Below are positions 17,230 to 25,690 of a stretch of DNA of 64,000 bases, piece after piece. The position numbers and the translations under genes are program-made. The notes under the pieces were generated by a model. It saw only the letters and a list, made by a program, of their open reading frames with translations, searched no databases and had not been told where the DNA came from. Positions within the stretch are counted from its first letter, which is position 1. Each line of letters opens with the position of its first letter. Source of the stretch: Actinophytocola xinjiangensis (GTDB taxonomy: Bacteria > Actinomycetota > Actinomycetes > Mycobacteriales > Pseudonocardiaceae); the NCBI RefSeq assembly GCF_001921215.1, contig NZ_MSIF01000016.1, positions 1 through 64,000 of the forward strand, given 5' to 3'.

Positions 17230-18057
17230 TCAGAACTCGGTCTTCGGCGCCCAGGTGACCACACGGGACTCGACGAAACCGATCAGCAGGAAGAACAGGG
17301 TGGCGAACACCGATGTCACGACCATCGTCGCGTACAGCAGTGGAACGTTGAAGTTGAAGGTGGACTGGATGATCAGGTAGCCGAGCCCCTCCTGCGCGCC
17401 GACCCACTCGCCGACCACCGCGCCGATCACCGAGGAGGTCGCGGAGATCTTCAACGAAGAGAACAGGTAGGGCAGCGAGGTGTACAGGCGGACCTTGAAG
17501 AAGGTCTCCCGCCGGGTCGCCGACAGCACCCGCAGCAGCTCCATGGTCTGGCGCTGCACCGCCTCCAGCCCACGCACCATGTTCACCAGGGTCGGGAAGA
17601 ACGAGATCAACGCGGCGACGAGGATCTTGGGCAGGTAGCCGGTGCCGAAGATCACCACCAGGATCGGCGCGACCGCGACGATCGGCACCGTCCGCACGAA
17701 GATCACCAACGGGAACAGGCTGCGTTCCGCGGTCTTCCAGTGCACGAACACGACGGCGATGAGGATCGCCACCACGTTGCCGAGCAGGAAACCGAGCACG
17801 GTCTCCAGCGCGGTCGGCCACAGGTTGGCCATCAACATGTCCCACGACGCGACCAGCTCACGGCCGACGTCCACCGGGGACGCGATGACGTAGTTCGGAA
17901 TGCCGAACGCCACGACGACCAGCTGCCACAACGCGATGACGACCACGATCGTGACCACCGGGGCGATCCACCGCGACGGCGCCCCGCGCGCGTTCCCGCC
18001 GCGACGGGTCCGCCTGCCCTCCCGGGCCTTGACCTCAGTGGTGACCACGGTCCTCAC
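17230..18057 (-). CDS. ABC transporter permease (SsuC/TauC type)
   Basis: This 275-residue inner-membrane protein has about six helices and the cytoplasmic EAA-like loop (EAVQRQTMELLRVLSATRRE onwards), which docks the ATPase. Such permeases pair with NMT1/THI5-type binding proteins to import nitrate, sulfonates, pyrimidines, aromatic acids and similar small molecules. The GTG start overlaps the ATPase stop by 4 nt. It is the third gene of a binding protein/ATPase/permease trio lying inside the catabolic operon, so it very likely imports the pathway substrate. Confidence 0.92.
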   Translation of the reverse strand: MRTVVTTEVKAREGRRTRRGGNARGAPSRWIAPVVTIVVVIALWQLVVVAFGIPNYVIASPVDVGRELVASWDMLMANLWPTALETVLGFLLGNVVAILIAVVFVHWKTAERSLFPLVIFVRTVPIVAVAPILVVIFGTGYLPKILVAALISFFPTLVNMVRGLEAVQRQTMELLRVLSATRRETFFKVRLYTSLPYLFSSLKISATSSVIGAVVGEWVGAQEGLGYLIIQSTFNFNVPLLYATMVVTSVFATLFFLLIGFVESRVVTWAPKTEF

Positions 18058-18851
18058 CCCTCCAGCAGGCCGCGCAGGTGCGCGGCGATCGTGGCGAACC
18101 GCTGGGACTCACGGATGTCCGCCGGCCGGGGGAAGGGCAGGTCGATGTCGACGACCTCCCGCACCCGCCCCGGGTTGGCACTCATCACGATCACCTTCTG
18201 GGACAGGTAGACCGCTTCCGGGATGCTGTGGGTGACGAAGACGATGGTGGTCCCCGTGTCCTGCCAGACCCGCAGCAGTTCGGTGTTGAGCTTGTCCCTG
18301 GTGATCTCGTCCAGTGCGCCGAACGGCTCGTCCATCAGCAGGATGCGCGGGTTGCACACCAGCGCCCGCGCGATCGAGACCCGCTGGCGCATGCCACCGG
18401 ACAGCTCGTGCGGGTACGCCTGTGCCCGGCCGCCGAGGCCGACCAGCTCCAGCATCGCGACCGGGTCGGCCGGTTCGGTGCCCGCCGGCACCCCGCCGCC
18501 CACCTCCAGCGGCAGTTTCACGTTGTCCAGCGCGGTTCGCCAGTCGAGCAGGGCGGCGTCCTGGAAGACGAACCCGATCTGCCTGGCGCGCCGGACCTCC
18601 TCCGGGTCGACGCCGAGCACGCTCACCGAGCCGGCTGTCGGTTCGAGCAGGTCGGCGATGACCCGCAGCAGCGTCGACTTCCCGCAGCCGGACGGCCCGA
18701 TGATGGTCACGAATCCCCGGCTGGCGACGGACGTCGTGACCCCCTGGAGCGCGGTCAGCCGCCCCCGGTCGGTCTCGAAGGTGAGTTCGAGGTCGTCGAG
18801 GACGATGTCGGCCTGGTCCGGATCGGCACGGGTTGACGCGGCGACGGTCAT
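18054..18851 (-). CDS. ABC transporter ATP-binding protein (SsuB/TauB type)
   Basis: This 265-residue ATPase has all motifs: Walker A GPSGCGKSTLL, signature LSGGMRQRVSIARAL, Walker B ILLMDEPFGALD and switch His in VTHSIPEAVYLS. The start at 18851 overlaps the binding-protein gene stop in an ATGA arrangement; the longer upstream reading (to 19205) runs antisense-like through the binding protein and is not coding. It energises import by the adjacent permease. Confidence 0.95.
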   Translation of the reverse strand: MTVAASTRADPDQADIVLDDLELTFETDRGRLTALQGVTTSVASRGFVTIIGPSGCGKSTLLRVIADLLEPTAGSVSVLGVDPEEVRRARQIGFVFQDAALLDWRTALDNVKLPLEVGGGVPAGTEPADPVAMLELVGLGGRAQAYPHELSGGMRQRVSIARALVCNPRILLMDEPFGALDEITRDKLNTELLRVWQDTGTTIVFVTHSIPEAVYLSQKVIVMSANPGRVREVVDIDLPFPRPADIRESQRFATIAAHLRGLLEG

Positions 18852-19882
18852 GCCTTCACCCTTTCGGCCGAGGTGGCGTCGAGGATGGCGTCGGTCGCCA
18901 CGTCGGTCGCCTTCGGTGGCTCGGCCTGGAACTGGCCGAGCTCGTCCCACATGTCGATCTGGGCCTGCCAGGTCCGTTCGCTCTGGTAGCCGAAACCGTG
19001 CTCGACGGTGTCGTCGGTCCAGATGTACTCGCTGATCCGGTTGGCCGACTCCAGCTGCGCGGCGTCGTCGATGTTCGGGAAGCGCTTCTTGAGCAGGGCC
19101 ACCGCCTCCTCCGGGTTCTCCCTGGCGAAGTCCCATCCCTTCGAGCTGCCGACGACCAGCGCCTCGAGGGCCTCCGACCGGCTTTCGAGCACCTCGTCGG
19201 TACACAGGTAGAGGTAGGCGTAGAGATTCACCCCGCCGTCCTCAAGGGACAGCGAGTGCACGGTGTCGCCGAGCACGTCCCTGCCCTGGACACTGGTCAG
19301 GTAGCCGGTCATCGCGTCGACCCGCCCTGAGGCCAGCACCGCCCAGTCCGAGCCGACGGTCTCGGTCTTGACCTCGCCGGAGTCGATGTCGTTGGCGGCG
19401 AGCAGTGCCTCCAGCATGACCACACCGGTCGCCGGCACGCCGATGGTCGCGCCGATCATGTCCTTCGGTTCGAGGATCGGCCTGCGCGGTAACGAGAAGT
19501 ACGCGTACGGGTGCCGTTGGGACACCGCGGCGAACGACCTGATGGGCACGCCGCGCGAGCGCGCCAGCATCGCGGCCGGGCTGGACGCCTGGCCGGACTC
19601 GGCCCCGCCCGCGCCCAGCACGCTCACCGGGTCGATGTTCGGGCCGCCCGGCTGCATGCGCAGGTTCAGGCCCAGTTCCGAGTAGTAGCCCTTCTCCAGC
19701 GCGACGCACTCGCCGAGCACGCCGTAGTCGCCGATCCAGTTCAGCTGCATCGACAGTCCGTCGTCGCCACCGCCCGGTCCGTCGTCCGAACCGCACGCGC
19801 TGACCAGCAGCGCACCAGCGGCCGCGGTGCCGGTCAGAGCGAGAAAGCCACGCCGGTCAAGAGTTCTGCGGTTGATGTTCAC
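18848..19882 (-). CDS. ABC transporter substrate-binding lipoprotein (NMT1/THI5-like)
   Basis: This 344-residue extracytoplasmic binding protein has a Tat signal (LDRRGFLALTG) that leads to a lipobox ending LLVSAC, with Cys30 as the predicted lipid-modified residue. The mature part (MQLNWIGDYGVLGECVALEKG) is the NMT1/THI5-like periplasmic fold seen in pyrimidine, taurine, nitrate and aromatic-acid importers. The GTG at 19882 is preferred because GAGG lies 8 nt upstream; a GTG at 19891 is possible. The ligand is unknown, but its position in the operon makes it the probable entry point of the pathway. Confidence 0.92.
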   Translation of the reverse strand: MNINRRTLDRRGFLALTGTAAAGALLVSACGSDDGPGGGDDGLSMQLNWIGDYGVLGECVALEKGYYSELGLNLRMQPGGPNIDPVSVLGAGGAESGQASSPAAMLARSRGVPIRSFAAVSQRHPYAYFSLPRRPILEPKDMIGATIGVPATGVVMLEALLAANDIDSGEVKTETVGSDWAVLASGRVDAMTGYLTSVQGRDVLGDTVHSLSLEDGGVNLYAYLYLCTDEVLESRSEALEALVVGSSKGWDFARENPEEAVALLKKRFPNIDDAAQLESANRISEYIWTDDTVEHGFGYQSERTWQAQIDMWDELGQFQAEPPKATDVATDAILDATSAERVKA

Positions 19883-19892
19883 GATGTCCACC

Positions 19893-22037
19893 TCATTGGT
19901 TCTCAGCCCTGATCGACAGGTGGCGATCCCCGTGCCCCTCGGTCGAGTCGGTGTCGGCGATCAGGCGCGCGTCCACGGCGACCACTCCCTCACCGGCTGC
20001 CAGCACCAGCAGCGGATTCACCTCGGCCGCCGCGACGCCCGCGCCGTCGCGGGTGAGCAGACCGGCGAACGCCAGCACGGCGTCCACCAGCGCGACGCGA
20101 TCCCCCGGCGGCGCGCCCCGGTAGCCGGCGAGCAGACTGGCCAGCGGCTCGGCATCCAGCAGCCGCTCCACCGCCGCCCGCCCGACCGGCAGTGGGTGTG
20201 AGCGCGCCGGTCCGAACAGCTCGGCCAGCGTGCCGCCGGGCGCCACCGTCAGCGTGAGCCCGACCTGCGGGTCGCGCACCACGCCGACCAGCACCTCCGC
20301 GGTCGCTCTCGACACGAACCGCTGCGCGATCACCCGGCCGGCCGGGTCCCCCGGCGGCAACAGCGCGGCGATCCGACGCGCCTGCCCGACCGCCGCCTCG
20401 GGGTCGGTGACGTCCACCGCCACCGCACCGAGGTCGGACTTGTGCAGCATCCGGGGGTGGTCCGCCTTGATCACCACCGAACCCCAGTCGCGCACCAGCG
20501 CCGCCAACTCCGCCGGGTCACCGACCACCCGCTCCTCTACGGTCGGCACCCCGGCCTCGGCGAGTGTTCGCAGCGCCGCGGCCCCCGCGAGGTCACCGGG
20601 CACCCCCGGCCCACCGGCACGCGCGGGCGGCGGAGCCCACGTGGTCGGGCGTCGGCGGACACCGGTCCACGCGCGCAACGCCACCGCCGCCGGGCGCAGG
20701 CCCAGCAGCAGCGGGATGCCCGCTGCGGCCAGGATCTCCGCCAGCTCGGGGTCGGCCGGACCGCCGGCGACCGCGACCGCCACCGCCGGCACGCTGGCCG
20801 ACGCGGCGATGTCGATGAGCGCGCCGGCCTGCGCCCGGTACAACCGCACGCCCTCGACCCTGGCGGCGTGGTTGAGCAGCAGCACCAGACCACCGAGTCC
20901 CGGCTCAGCGGCCACGGTCGCCGCCAGGTCGACGAACAGGTCGACGTCGTCGGCGGCCATCCCGGTCATGTCGAGCGGGTTCCCCGGCGCGGTGATCAAC
21001 GGCAGCCGCTCGGTCAGCGCGGCCGCGCCCGGCTCGGACAGCGGCGGCAGGGCGAGCCCGACCTCCTCGGCCACGTCGGCGAACAGGCTTGACGCGCCGC
21101 CGGAGATGGACACCGCCGCCACTGCGCTCCCGGTCGCGCGGCGCCCAGATCCGAGCAGCATCAACGTCTCCCGGAACTCGTCCACATCAGACACCTGGAC
21201 GACGCCGAGCGAGTCGAGATAGCCGGCGAGGGCGCTCTGGTCGCCGATGACGGCACCGGTGTGGGCACGGGCAGCGGCCCGCCCACGGGGACTGCGGCCC
21301 GTCGACAGCACCACGACCGGCTTGTCGAGCTCGGCGGCCCGCAGCGCGGCGATCCCGAAGCCACGCGGGTCACGCAGCCCCTCGAGGTAGATTCCGACGA
21401 CCCCGACCCGGGGGTTGTCCACCATCCAGGCGAGCTGGTCGGCGACCCCGACGGTCAGCTCGCTGCCGGTGGTGACGATCGACTCGATCCCGAGCACCCG
21501 GCCCTGCGCCGGCTCGATCACGCTGTGGCTCATCGCGCCGGACTGCAGGATCAGGCCGACCGGTCCCGCCGGTAACGGCGCGAGCAGACCACCCGAGTAC
21601 ACCGCCGCACCGGTGGACCGGTCGTACACGCCGTAGCAGTTCGGCCCGCACACGACCATGTCGTGGCGGTCGACCACGGCTCTGGCTCTCGCGGTGGTCT
21701 CCGCGCCGGGTTCGAACCCGGCCGCGATCAGCACCGCCGCCCGCACCCCCAGCTCCCCCGCCTGCTCCAGCACGTCGACCGAGGCGTGCTCGTTGAGCGC
21801 GACGGCGACCAGTTCCGGCACGTCCGGCAGCGAGGCGAGATCCGGGTGGCAGGCGACGCCCTCCACCTCGTCCGCTCGGGGGTGCACCGCGAACACCGTG
21901 CCCTGGTACCCGAACCGCGCCAGGTTGCGCAGCACGCGCGAGCCACGGTTGCCCCTGGGCGAGGCGCCGACGACCGCGACGGACGACGGCCGCATGAGTG
22001 GGCGCAGGTCCCGCCCCGATCGGTTGCTGTCGTTCAT
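19893..22037 (-). CDS. NDP-forming acyl-CoA synthetase (acetate-CoA ligase family, fused alpha and beta parts)
   Basis: This 714-residue enzyme activates an organic acid to its CoA thioester with ATP. The N-terminal CoA-binding domain (SSVAVVGASPRGNRGS) is followed by the ligase core, with the phosphohistidine loop in TGRSPRGRAAARAHTG. The C-terminal ATP-grasp domain (from about residue 490, with VVIKADHPRMLHKSDLGAV) completes the fused alpha-beta architecture. The ATG at 22037 has GAGG 6 nt upstream and is preferred over a GTG at 22052. With the class III CoA-transferase and two crotonases in the same operon it points to CoA-thioester-based degradation. Confidence 0.92.
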   Translation of the reverse strand: MNDSNRSGRDLRPLMRPSSVAVVGASPRGNRGSRVLRNLARFGYQGTVFAVHPRADEVEGVACHPDLASLPDVPELVAVALNEHASVDVLEQAGELGVRAAVLIAAGFEPGAETTARARAVVDRHDMVVCGPNCYGVYDRSTGAAVYSGGLLAPLPAGPVGLILQSGAMSHSVIEPAQGRVLGIESIVTTGSELTVGVADQLAWMVDNPRVGVVGIYLEGLRDPRGFGIAALRAAELDKPVVVLSTGRSPRGRAAARAHTGAVIGDQSALAGYLDSLGVVQVSDVDEFRETLMLLGSGRRATGSAVAAVSISGGASSLFADVAEEVGLALPPLSEPGAAALTERLPLITAPGNPLDMTGMAADDVDLFVDLAATVAAEPGLGGLVLLLNHAARVEGVRLYRAQAGALIDIAASASVPAVAVAVAGGPADPELAEILAAAGIPLLLGLRPAAVALRAWTGVRRRPTTWAPPPARAGGPGVPGDLAGAAALRTLAEAGVPTVEERVVGDPAELAALVRDWGSVVIKADHPRMLHKSDLGAVAVDVTDPEAAVGQARRIAALLPPGDPAGRVIAQRFVSRATAEVLVGVVRDPQVGLTLTVAPGGTLAELFGPARSHPLPVGRAAVERLLDAEPLASLLAGYRGAPPGDRVALVDAVLAFAGLLTRDGAGVAAAEVNPLLVLAAGEGVVAVDARLIADTDSTEGHGDRHLSIRAENQ

Positions 22038-22080
22038 GTCGCCTCGTTCCACAGTGGTCGGTGCGGCTGGTGGGGGTGTG

Positions 22081-22854
22081 TCAGTGGCTTCTCGTCATGC
22101 CGCCGTCGACCCGCAGCCGGGTGCCGGTCACGTACGCGGCCGGCTCGCCGCACAGGAAGGCGACGACGGCGGCGTACTCGTGCGGGTCGCCGTACCGTCC
22201 GGCGGGGATGTTCGCCACCGAACGGGCGCGCACCTGGTCCACGTCGATCCCGGCGGACGCGGCGGCCGACTCGTCGAGCGACACGGTTCGCCCGGTCGCG
22301 ATCCGGCCGGGGAGCACCATGTTCACCGTCACCCCGGCCGAGGCCACCTCCCCCGCGAGGGTCTTGAGGTAGCCGGCGAGACCGGCGCGGGCCAGGTTGG
22401 ACAACGCCAGCCCGGGGATCGGCTCGACCACCCCCGCCGAGCCGACCGCGACGATCCGCCCCCAGCCACGCTCGCGCATACCGGGCAGCAGCAGCGAGAC
22501 GATGTCCAGCTGGGTGAGCAGCAGGTGGTCCAGCGCCGCCCCGACCGCGGCCCGGTCCAGCCCGGCGGCGGGCATCGGTGGCGGGCCACCGCTGTTGAGC
22601 ACCACGACGTCGATGTCCCCGACCGCTTCCTGTGCCCCGGTCACCAGTTCGGCGGCGGCGCCGGGGCGGGAGAGGTCGACCGGCACGGCGTGCGCCCCGG
22701 GCAGTTCCCCGGCGAGCCGTTCCGCCAGGTCGGCCCGCCGGCCGGACACCACGACCCGCACGCCCTCGGCGGCCAACGCCCGCGCGCAGGCGTGCCCGAG
22801 GCCCGAGGTGGAGGCGCAGACGAGCGCGGCCCTGCCCCTGATTCCCAGGTCCAT
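22081..22854 (-). CDS. SDR-family oxidoreductase with non-canonical catalytic residues
   Basis: This 257-residue short-chain dehydrogenase/reductase has the cofactor region ALVCASTSGLGHACARAL, in which the usual TGxxxGIG is altered to CASTSGLG. The VVLNSGGPPP segment replaces the classical NNAG. The active-site YxxxK reads SNLARAG, so the catalytic Tyr and Lys are Ser and Arg. This matches a known group of beta-ketoacyl-reductase-like SDRs that lack the standard tetrad, so the protein is not simply decayed. Its substrate is unknown. It lies 3 nt after the DapA-like gene and 43 nt before the acyl-CoA synthetase gene. Confidence 0.85.
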   Translation of the reverse strand: MDLGIRGRAALVCASTSGLGHACARALAAEGVRVVVSGRRADLAERLAGELPGAHAVPVDLSRPGAAAELVTGAQEAVGDIDVVVLNSGGPPPMPAAGLDRAAVGAALDHLLLTQLDIVSLLLPGMRERGWGRIVAVGSAGVVEPIPGLALSNLARAGLAGYLKTLAGEVASAGVTVNMVLPGRIATGRTVSLDESAAASAGIDVDQVRARSVANIPAGRYGDPHEYAAVVAFLCGEPAAYVTGTRLRVDGGMTRSH

Positions 22855-22857
22855 CTC

Positions 22858-23760
22858 TCAGTCCTCCAGCAGGGTGTCGGCGTGGGCGAGATGCGCGACG
22901 AGCAGGTCGTGCAGCGCGCCGGGGAAGCCGGGGGCGGGCGGGCGGACCGCCGACTCGATGAACAGGCCCCTGGTGCGCAGGCACTCCTTGCGCACGGCCA
23001 GCGCGATCCCGCGCTGTGCCTCGAAGTTCACCAGCGGCAACCACCGGGCGAACACCGCCCGCGCGGCCGGGGTGCCGCCGTCGCGGTAGGCGTTCACGGT
23101 CGCCACCAGCGCCTCCGGGTAGGAGAAGCCGGTCATCACGCCGGCGGACCCGCAGGCGAGTTCGTCGAGCAGGGACACCCCGCCGAGGCCGCCGAACACG
23201 GGCACGCCGGTGTTCGCGACCAGGGTGGCCACCGCGGGTGGGACCGGTGGCTCCTCGGCCTTCACCGCCGCCACCGCGTCACCGGCGTCGCGGACCACCG
23301 CCGCCAGCGTCTCCGCGGCGATCCGCACCCCGGACACCGCGGGGTAGTCCTGGACCACCAGCGGGGTCCCGGTCGCCTCGTGCACCGCGGCGAGATGCTT
23401 GCCGAGCGCCACCGGGTTCGGCGTGTTGACCTGGACCATGATGGCGACCGGTCGGCGGGAGCCGGCCTCGATGACCTTGGTCGCCTGCTCGATCACCACC
23501 CGCGTCGCCAGTCCGGGAACCCCGAAGACCAGCGGCACGGACGTCTCCTCGCTGACGATCTCGGCGACCTCCGCCTGCTCGGCCTGGTCCAACGTGGCCG
23601 CCTCGCCGAACACGCCGAGCGCGACCAGGCCGGTCACCCCGGCGGCGGTGAAGTGCTCCACCTCCCGCGCCAGCGAGGCCTCGCACAGGTCGAAGGCCGA
23701 CCCCTGGAACGGCGTGGCGAGCACTCCCCAGACGCCGGGGTCGAGCGCGTTGGCGGTCAT
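22858..23760 (-). CDS. DapA-like (dihydrodipicolinate synthase/N-acetylneuraminate lyase family) aldolase or dehydratase
   Basis: This 300-residue class I TIM-barrel protein has the Schiff-base lysine in AVAAVKAEEPPVP and the family tyrosine in VVQDYPAVSG. The GLVALGVFGEAATL loop matches the family GTTGE motif only loosely (GVFGE). Lysine-pathway DapA is unlikely in this operon; other branches cleave or dehydrate keto-deoxy sugar acids, aromatic intermediates or pyruvate aldols. A pyruvate-forming or keto-acid dehydratase step is the best guess. Its start overlaps the crotonase stop by 4 nt. Confidence 0.85.
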   Translation of the reverse strand: MTANALDPGVWGVLATPFQGSAFDLCEASLAREVEHFTAAGVTGLVALGVFGEAATLDQAEQAEVAEIVSEETSVPLVFGVPGLATRVVIEQATKVIEAGSRRPVAIMVQVNTPNPVALGKHLAAVHEATGTPLVVQDYPAVSGVRIAAETLAAVVRDAGDAVAAVKAEEPPVPPAVATLVANTGVPVFGGLGGVSLLDELACGSAGVMTGFSYPEALVATVNAYRDGGTPAARAVFARWLPLVNFEAQRGIALAVRKECLRTRGLFIESAVRPPAPGFPGALHDLLVAHLAHADTLLED

Positions 23761-24539
23761 CGTCCCCTCCAGACCGGCGCGCGCTTCTCCCGGAAGGCAC
23801 GCACACCCTCCTGTGCGTCGGCCGAACGCAGCGCGGCGACCAGTTCGGGCGTTCGGGTGCCCTGGATCCGGCGTGCCTGTCCGATCCGTTCGGCCAGTGC
23901 CATGCGTTTCACCGCGCGCAGCGACAGCGGGGCGCAGGCGAGGATGTCGGCCACCCAGCGGTCGACCACCTCGTCGAGTTCCTCGGCCGGGACGACCTCG
24001 TTGACCAGTCCGAACCGCAGCGCGTCGGCGGCGCTGACCCTTCTGCCGGTCAACAGGATCTCCATCGCCTGGCGGTAGGGCACCTGCTGGAGCACCCCGG
24101 CGACCCCGCCGTCGAGCGGCACCCGGCCGACTCTCGGCTCCGGAAGTCCGAAGAAGACGGTTGACGCGGCGACCACGAGATCACACCCCAATGCCAGCTC
24201 CATGCCGCCGCCAAGGCAGAAACCGTTGACCCTGGCGACCACCGGAACCGTGAGAGTGTCCCGCATGGACAGTCCACCGAACCCGTTGCCGGAGGCACCG
24301 GCCCAGTAGTCCACACCGGACAGACCGTTGTCCTCACGCAGGTCGGCCCCGGCGCAGAACGCGCGGTCACCCGACCCGGTGAGCACCACCACCCGGATCC
24401 CCGGCGTGGCCTCGATCTCGGTCCACACCCGCTCCAGTTCGGTGGCCGCCGCGGAGTCGAGCGCGTTGCGTGCCGCCGGCCGGTCGATGGTCACCCTGGC
24501 GACACCGTCACGCACCTCAAGGATGATCCCGGCGCTCAC
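23757..24539 (-). CDS. Enoyl-CoA hydratase/isomerase (crotonase) family protein
   Basis: This 260-residue canonical crotonase has the oxyanion segment FCAGADLRED and GFCLGGGMELALGCD with the first catalytic Glu. GLPEPRVGRVP supplies the second, so both hydratase glutamates are present, in contrast to the other crotonase of the operon. It is expected to hydrate or isomerise an enoyl-CoA formed after CoA activation. Four-nt overlaps with both neighbours (CoA-transferase upstream, DapA-like downstream) indicate tight coupling. Confidence 0.9.
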   Translation of the reverse strand: MSAGIILEVRDGVARVTIDRPAARNALDSAAATELERVWTEIEATPGIRVVVLTGSGDRAFCAGADLREDNGLSGVDYWAGASGNGFGGLSMRDTLTVPVVARVNGFCLGGGMELALGCDLVVAASTVFFGLPEPRVGRVPLDGGVAGVLQQVPYRQAMEILLTGRRVSAADALRFGLVNEVVPAEELDEVVDRWVADILACAPLSLRAVKRMALAERIGQARRIQGTRTPELVAALRSADAQEGVRAFREKRAPVWRGR

Positions 24540-25690
24540 GACAGCGCCTCCGCGACCGATCCGAGTACCTCGTCGGTGTCCTGACCGAGGGCCGGCGGAG
24601 GCAGCCGCACGCCGGGTCGCACCCCGTTCATCCTGATCGGTGAGGCCACTGTGGACATCCGGCCCGCCTTGGGGTGCTCGAACTCCAGCACCATGTCGTT
24701 GTGCGCGGTCTGGTCGTCGGCGAGCGCCTCACCGAGGGTGCGCACCGGAGCGCACAGCAGGTCCTCGGCCTCCAGCCGTGCCAACCAGTACGCGGTACCG
24801 TTCTCGGCGAACCGCAGGCGCAGGATCCGCTGCAGCTCCGTTCGGTTGGCCCGCTGGTCGACGAGGGTCGCGAACCGCCGCTCGGCCGACAGGTCGGGCA
24901 GTTCCAGCGCGGAGCAGATCGACCGCAACGGGTTCTCCTTGAAGGCACCGACCAGCGCGATCGTCCCGTCGGTGGTGGCGAAGCATCCGGTCAGCGGCAT
25001 CTGCGCCCAGTTCAGGTCCATCGACCGCATCAGCTGCACGGTCGCCTCCTGCATCTGCATGGACAGCATCGAGTCGTAGAGGGAGACCTCCACGACACCG
25101 CCCCGGCCGGTGCGGTCACGTTCCAGCAGCGCCAGCAGGATGCCCTGCGCCAGGTGCATGCCGGCGCTGTAGTCGGCCAACGTGGTCGGGTAGATCGCCA
25201 CCGGGTGGTCCGGGTCCGGCTTGCGCATCATCACCCCGGTGTAAGCCTGGGCGATCACGTCCTGACCGCCCTTGCCGACCAACGGGCCGGTCGACCCGAA
25301 CCCCGACGCCGACGCCCAGACCAGCTTCGGGTTACGTGCGCTGAGCCGTTCGTAGCCCAGTCCCAGCCGTTCCATCACGCCGGCCCGGAAGTTGCTGGTG
25401 ACCACGTCCGCGGTGTCGATCAGCCGGTCGATCGCCTCCCGGACCGCCGGATCCCGCAGGTCCGCGGCCACACTGCGCTTGTTGCGGTTGAGGCTCAGGA
25501 AGACCGGGTTGTCCAGGCCGAGCGGGTCCTCCAGCGTGGACCGGGAAAGGTCACCGTGCTCCGGGCGCTCGATCTTGATCACGTCGGCGCCGTAGTCGGC
25601 GAGCAGTTGGGTCGCGCAGGGGCCCAGCATCACCTGGGAGAAGTCGATGACGCGGATACCGGCGAGCGGCGTCGGGCCGGACTCACTCAT
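24536..25690 (-). CDS. Class III CoA-transferase (CaiB/BaiF family)
   Basis: This 384-residue protein moves CoA between carboxylic acids. The N-terminal signature IRVIDFSQVMLGPCATQLLADYG, the IKIERPEHGD segment and the LADYSAGMHLAQGI region with the presumed catalytic Asp are all present. The family size (~400) is matched. It is second in the operon and overlaps both neighbours by 4 nt. A CoA-transferase and an ATP-dependent CoA ligase in one operon suggest two distinct acids, or entry and recycling of CoA. Confidence 0.92.
   Translation of the reverse strand: MSESGPTPLAGIRVIDFSQVMLGPCATQLLADYGADVIKIERPEHGDLSRSTLEDPLGLDNPVFLSLNRNKRSVAADLRDPAVREAIDRLIDTADVVTSNFRAGVMERLGLGYERLSARNPKLVWASASGFGSTGPLVGKGGQDVIAQAYTGVMMRKPDPDHPVAIYPTTLADYSAGMHLAQGILLALLERDRTGRGGVVEVSLYDSMLSMQMQEATVQLMRSMDLNWAQMPLTGCFATTDGTIALVGAFKENPLRSICSALELPDLSAERRFATLVDQRANRTELQRILRLRFAENGTAYWLARLEAEDLLCAPVRTLGEALADDQTAHNDMVLEFEHPKAGRMSTVASPIRMNGVRPGVRLPPPALGQDTDEVLGSVAEALS

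Noticed and set aside
18848-19882. Thiamine-precursor importer from the THI5-like fold
   Set aside because: NMT1/THI5-type proteins bind many ligands; no thiamine genes or riboswitch is near.
22858-23760. DapA role in lysine biosynthesis
   Set aside because: Operon context is catabolic, and the GTTGE-like loop is changed, so a different aldolase or dehydratase activity is more likely.
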